From: Clostridiaceae bacterium
Lineage (GTDB): Bacteria; Bacillota; Clostridia; Oscillospirales; Acutalibacteraceae
Reading direction: 5' to 3'
Assembly (NCBI GenBank): GCA_016281115.1
Contig: JAEEHZ010000055.1
Location: 1 to 5,960, forward strand
Length of the DNA: 5,960 bases
Both the position numbers and the translations under genes were made by a program. Positions 5,136-5,960 of the stretch are shown piece by piece. Every line of letters begins with the position of its first letter. The stretch's first letter is position 1. The notes beneath the pieces are model-generated. The model did not search any database. It saw only the letters and a list, made by a program, of their open reading frames with translations, and was not told where the DNA came from.

Positions 5136-5960
5136 TCAAATTATATCAGCTATGGTCTTTTGCATTTGAACAACGTCTTGCAAGTCCACATTACCGTTTT
5201 CATCCATATCGGCAAGTATTGTGTTGCACTCGGTTGTAAGCTTTGCGATTGCTTTTTGGGTGGCGGTAACATCAACCATATCTAAAGCTCCGTCCATTGT
5301 TGCATCGCCTACTATGGTAGTCATCTCGTATTCGAATTCACCTTCCCACCATGAAGTATCTATATCGAAATCATCTGTCGCAGGCGCATAACTTGCTGAC
5401 GCTGGGAAAAACTTGCCGCACATTTCAATAATTACGGAGGATTCTAATAACGCACCTCTGAAAACAAGTCTTGTGGCGTTTTCAAAGCCGCCGCTTGCAA
5501 ATTTGCATGCAATTACTTGGTCCCATATGAGTTTTACGTATTTTGTAGCTTCTTCGTCCAGCTCACCGTTAATATAGGCTCCTACCTTTTTATTGTTAGC
5601 ATAAATCTGGTACTCTTTGCCCTTATACATAACAGTTTGACTATCGTAGAAGTTTTCGGGTATTTTCCATTCTTCCCAACCTTTACTGCCTGTTTTGCCA
5701 TCAAAGCGGTCATTGGGAACATGAAATTCCTCACGGAATGTATCCCACTCTTCTTCACTTTTATAGTCTTTAACATAATACCTATCGGTTTTGCTGTCAT
5801 ACATACACATAGTAAAAGGACCATCGAGAAATTTTACTTTGAATCTTTCTCTTAATGCTTTTTCTTCTTCGGAAAGAGACTTGTCCTCATCGGCTACCGG
5901 CACGTAAGGTTCATACCTAAAGCTATCAAATCTTTCGTCATTTATTATATTCTCAATATC
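5136..5960 (-). CDS. C-terminal part of a dockerin protein of unknown function (start beyond the right edge)
   Basis: The reading frame is open from the right edge (5960) to TGA at 5136-5138, giving 274 residues. A GTG at 5903 in the same frame is not the start, since 19 in-frame sense codons precede it. Residues 1-215 match no family I recognise. They are charged and aromatic-rich (WDTFREEF, GWEEWKIPENFYD), with a 'YKGKEYQIYANNKKVGAYINGE' style beta segment at 112-133. The dockerin (218-274) has Ca loops at D219 (D219, D223, D227, D230) and D251 (D251, D253, N255, D259, D262). Its last 25 residues are almost identical to those of the SH3b-dockerin protein (shared ending VDLQDVVQMQKTIADII), and the DNA similarity continues past the stop. 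It is presumably secreted, but the signal peptide is not in the window. It is co-oriented with the SH3b gene 622 bases downstream. Confidence 0.85.
   Translation of the reverse strand, partial: DIENIINDERFDSFRYEPYVPVADEDKSLSEEEKALRERFKVKFLDGPFTMCMYDSKTDRYYVKDYKSEEEWDTFREEFHVPNDRFDGKTGSKGWEEWKIPENFYDSQTVMYKGKEYQIYANNKKVGAYINGELDEEATKYVKLIWDQVIACKFASGGFENATRLVFRGALLESSVIIEMCGKFFPASASYAPATDDFDIDTSWWEGEFEYEMTTIVGDATMDGALDMVDVTATQKAIAKLTTECNTILADMDENGNVDLQDVVQMQKTIADII

Noticed and set aside
4881..5285. Overlapping ORFs on both strands across element copy 2
   Set aside because: They cross the conserved stem-loops and the dockerin end, lack ribosome binding sites, and are not preserved as a frame in copy 1.
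5882..5903. GTG at 5903 as the start of the third dockerin gene
   Set aside because: The frame stays open for 19 more codons to the window edge, no signal peptide follows, and there is no ribosome binding site.

Overview
The window looks like a low-to-moderate GC member of the Bacillota, most likely a gut or rumen Ruminococcaceae/Oscillospirales relative (Ruminococcus or [Eubacterium] siraeum type). This rests on three secreted proteins ending in type I dockerins, an Asp/Ser/Thr-rich 'TDSD' linker, a BspA-like leucine-rich repeat protein, strong AGGAGG-type ribosome binding sites and sigma-A-like promoters. The species is an inference.

Layout. (1) Positions 1-266, minus strand: the first 88 codons of a gene leaving the window on the left. 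Its HD-domain motifs identify it as the CRISPR effector nuclease-helicase cas3, probably subtype I-E. No repeat-spacer array is visible. (2) 267-783: a 517-base divergent intergenic region with a cas3 promoter, a cluster of GC-containing stem-loops (458-591) and a promoter for the next gene. (3) 784-2811, plus strand: a secreted 675-residue BspA-like LRR protein with a C-terminal dockerin. (4) 2812-3094: a convergent intergenic region with a 13-bp perfect stem and a structured element of about 190 bases (copy 1). (5) 3095-4513, minus strand: a secreted 472-residue protein with three SH3b-like domains and a dockerin. (6) 4514-5135: its long 5' leader (mini-ORF plus hairpin), promoter, a 21-base-spaced direct repeat, an AT-rich stretch, and copy 2 of the structured element. 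(7) 5136-5960, minus strand: the C-terminal 274 residues of a third dockerin protein, whose start lies beyond the right edge.

How the parts relate. The three secreted proteins are plausible partners of cohesin-bearing scaffoldins, as in cellulosome-like surface complexes. None shows a recognisable catalytic domain, so binding, adhesion or structural roles are likelier than hydrolysis. The two minus-strand dockerin genes share more than the dockerin: similarity continues past both stop codons through the structured element, so dockerin plus 3' element behaves as a duplicated cassette. A 25-base segment of element copy 2 recurs, inverted, in the leader of the SH3b gene. The 3' region of one dockerin transcript is therefore almost perfectly complementary to the 5' leader of the next. 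This, together with the leader mini-ORF and a competing hairpin, is the least explained signal in the window and the best candidate for undescribed regulation.
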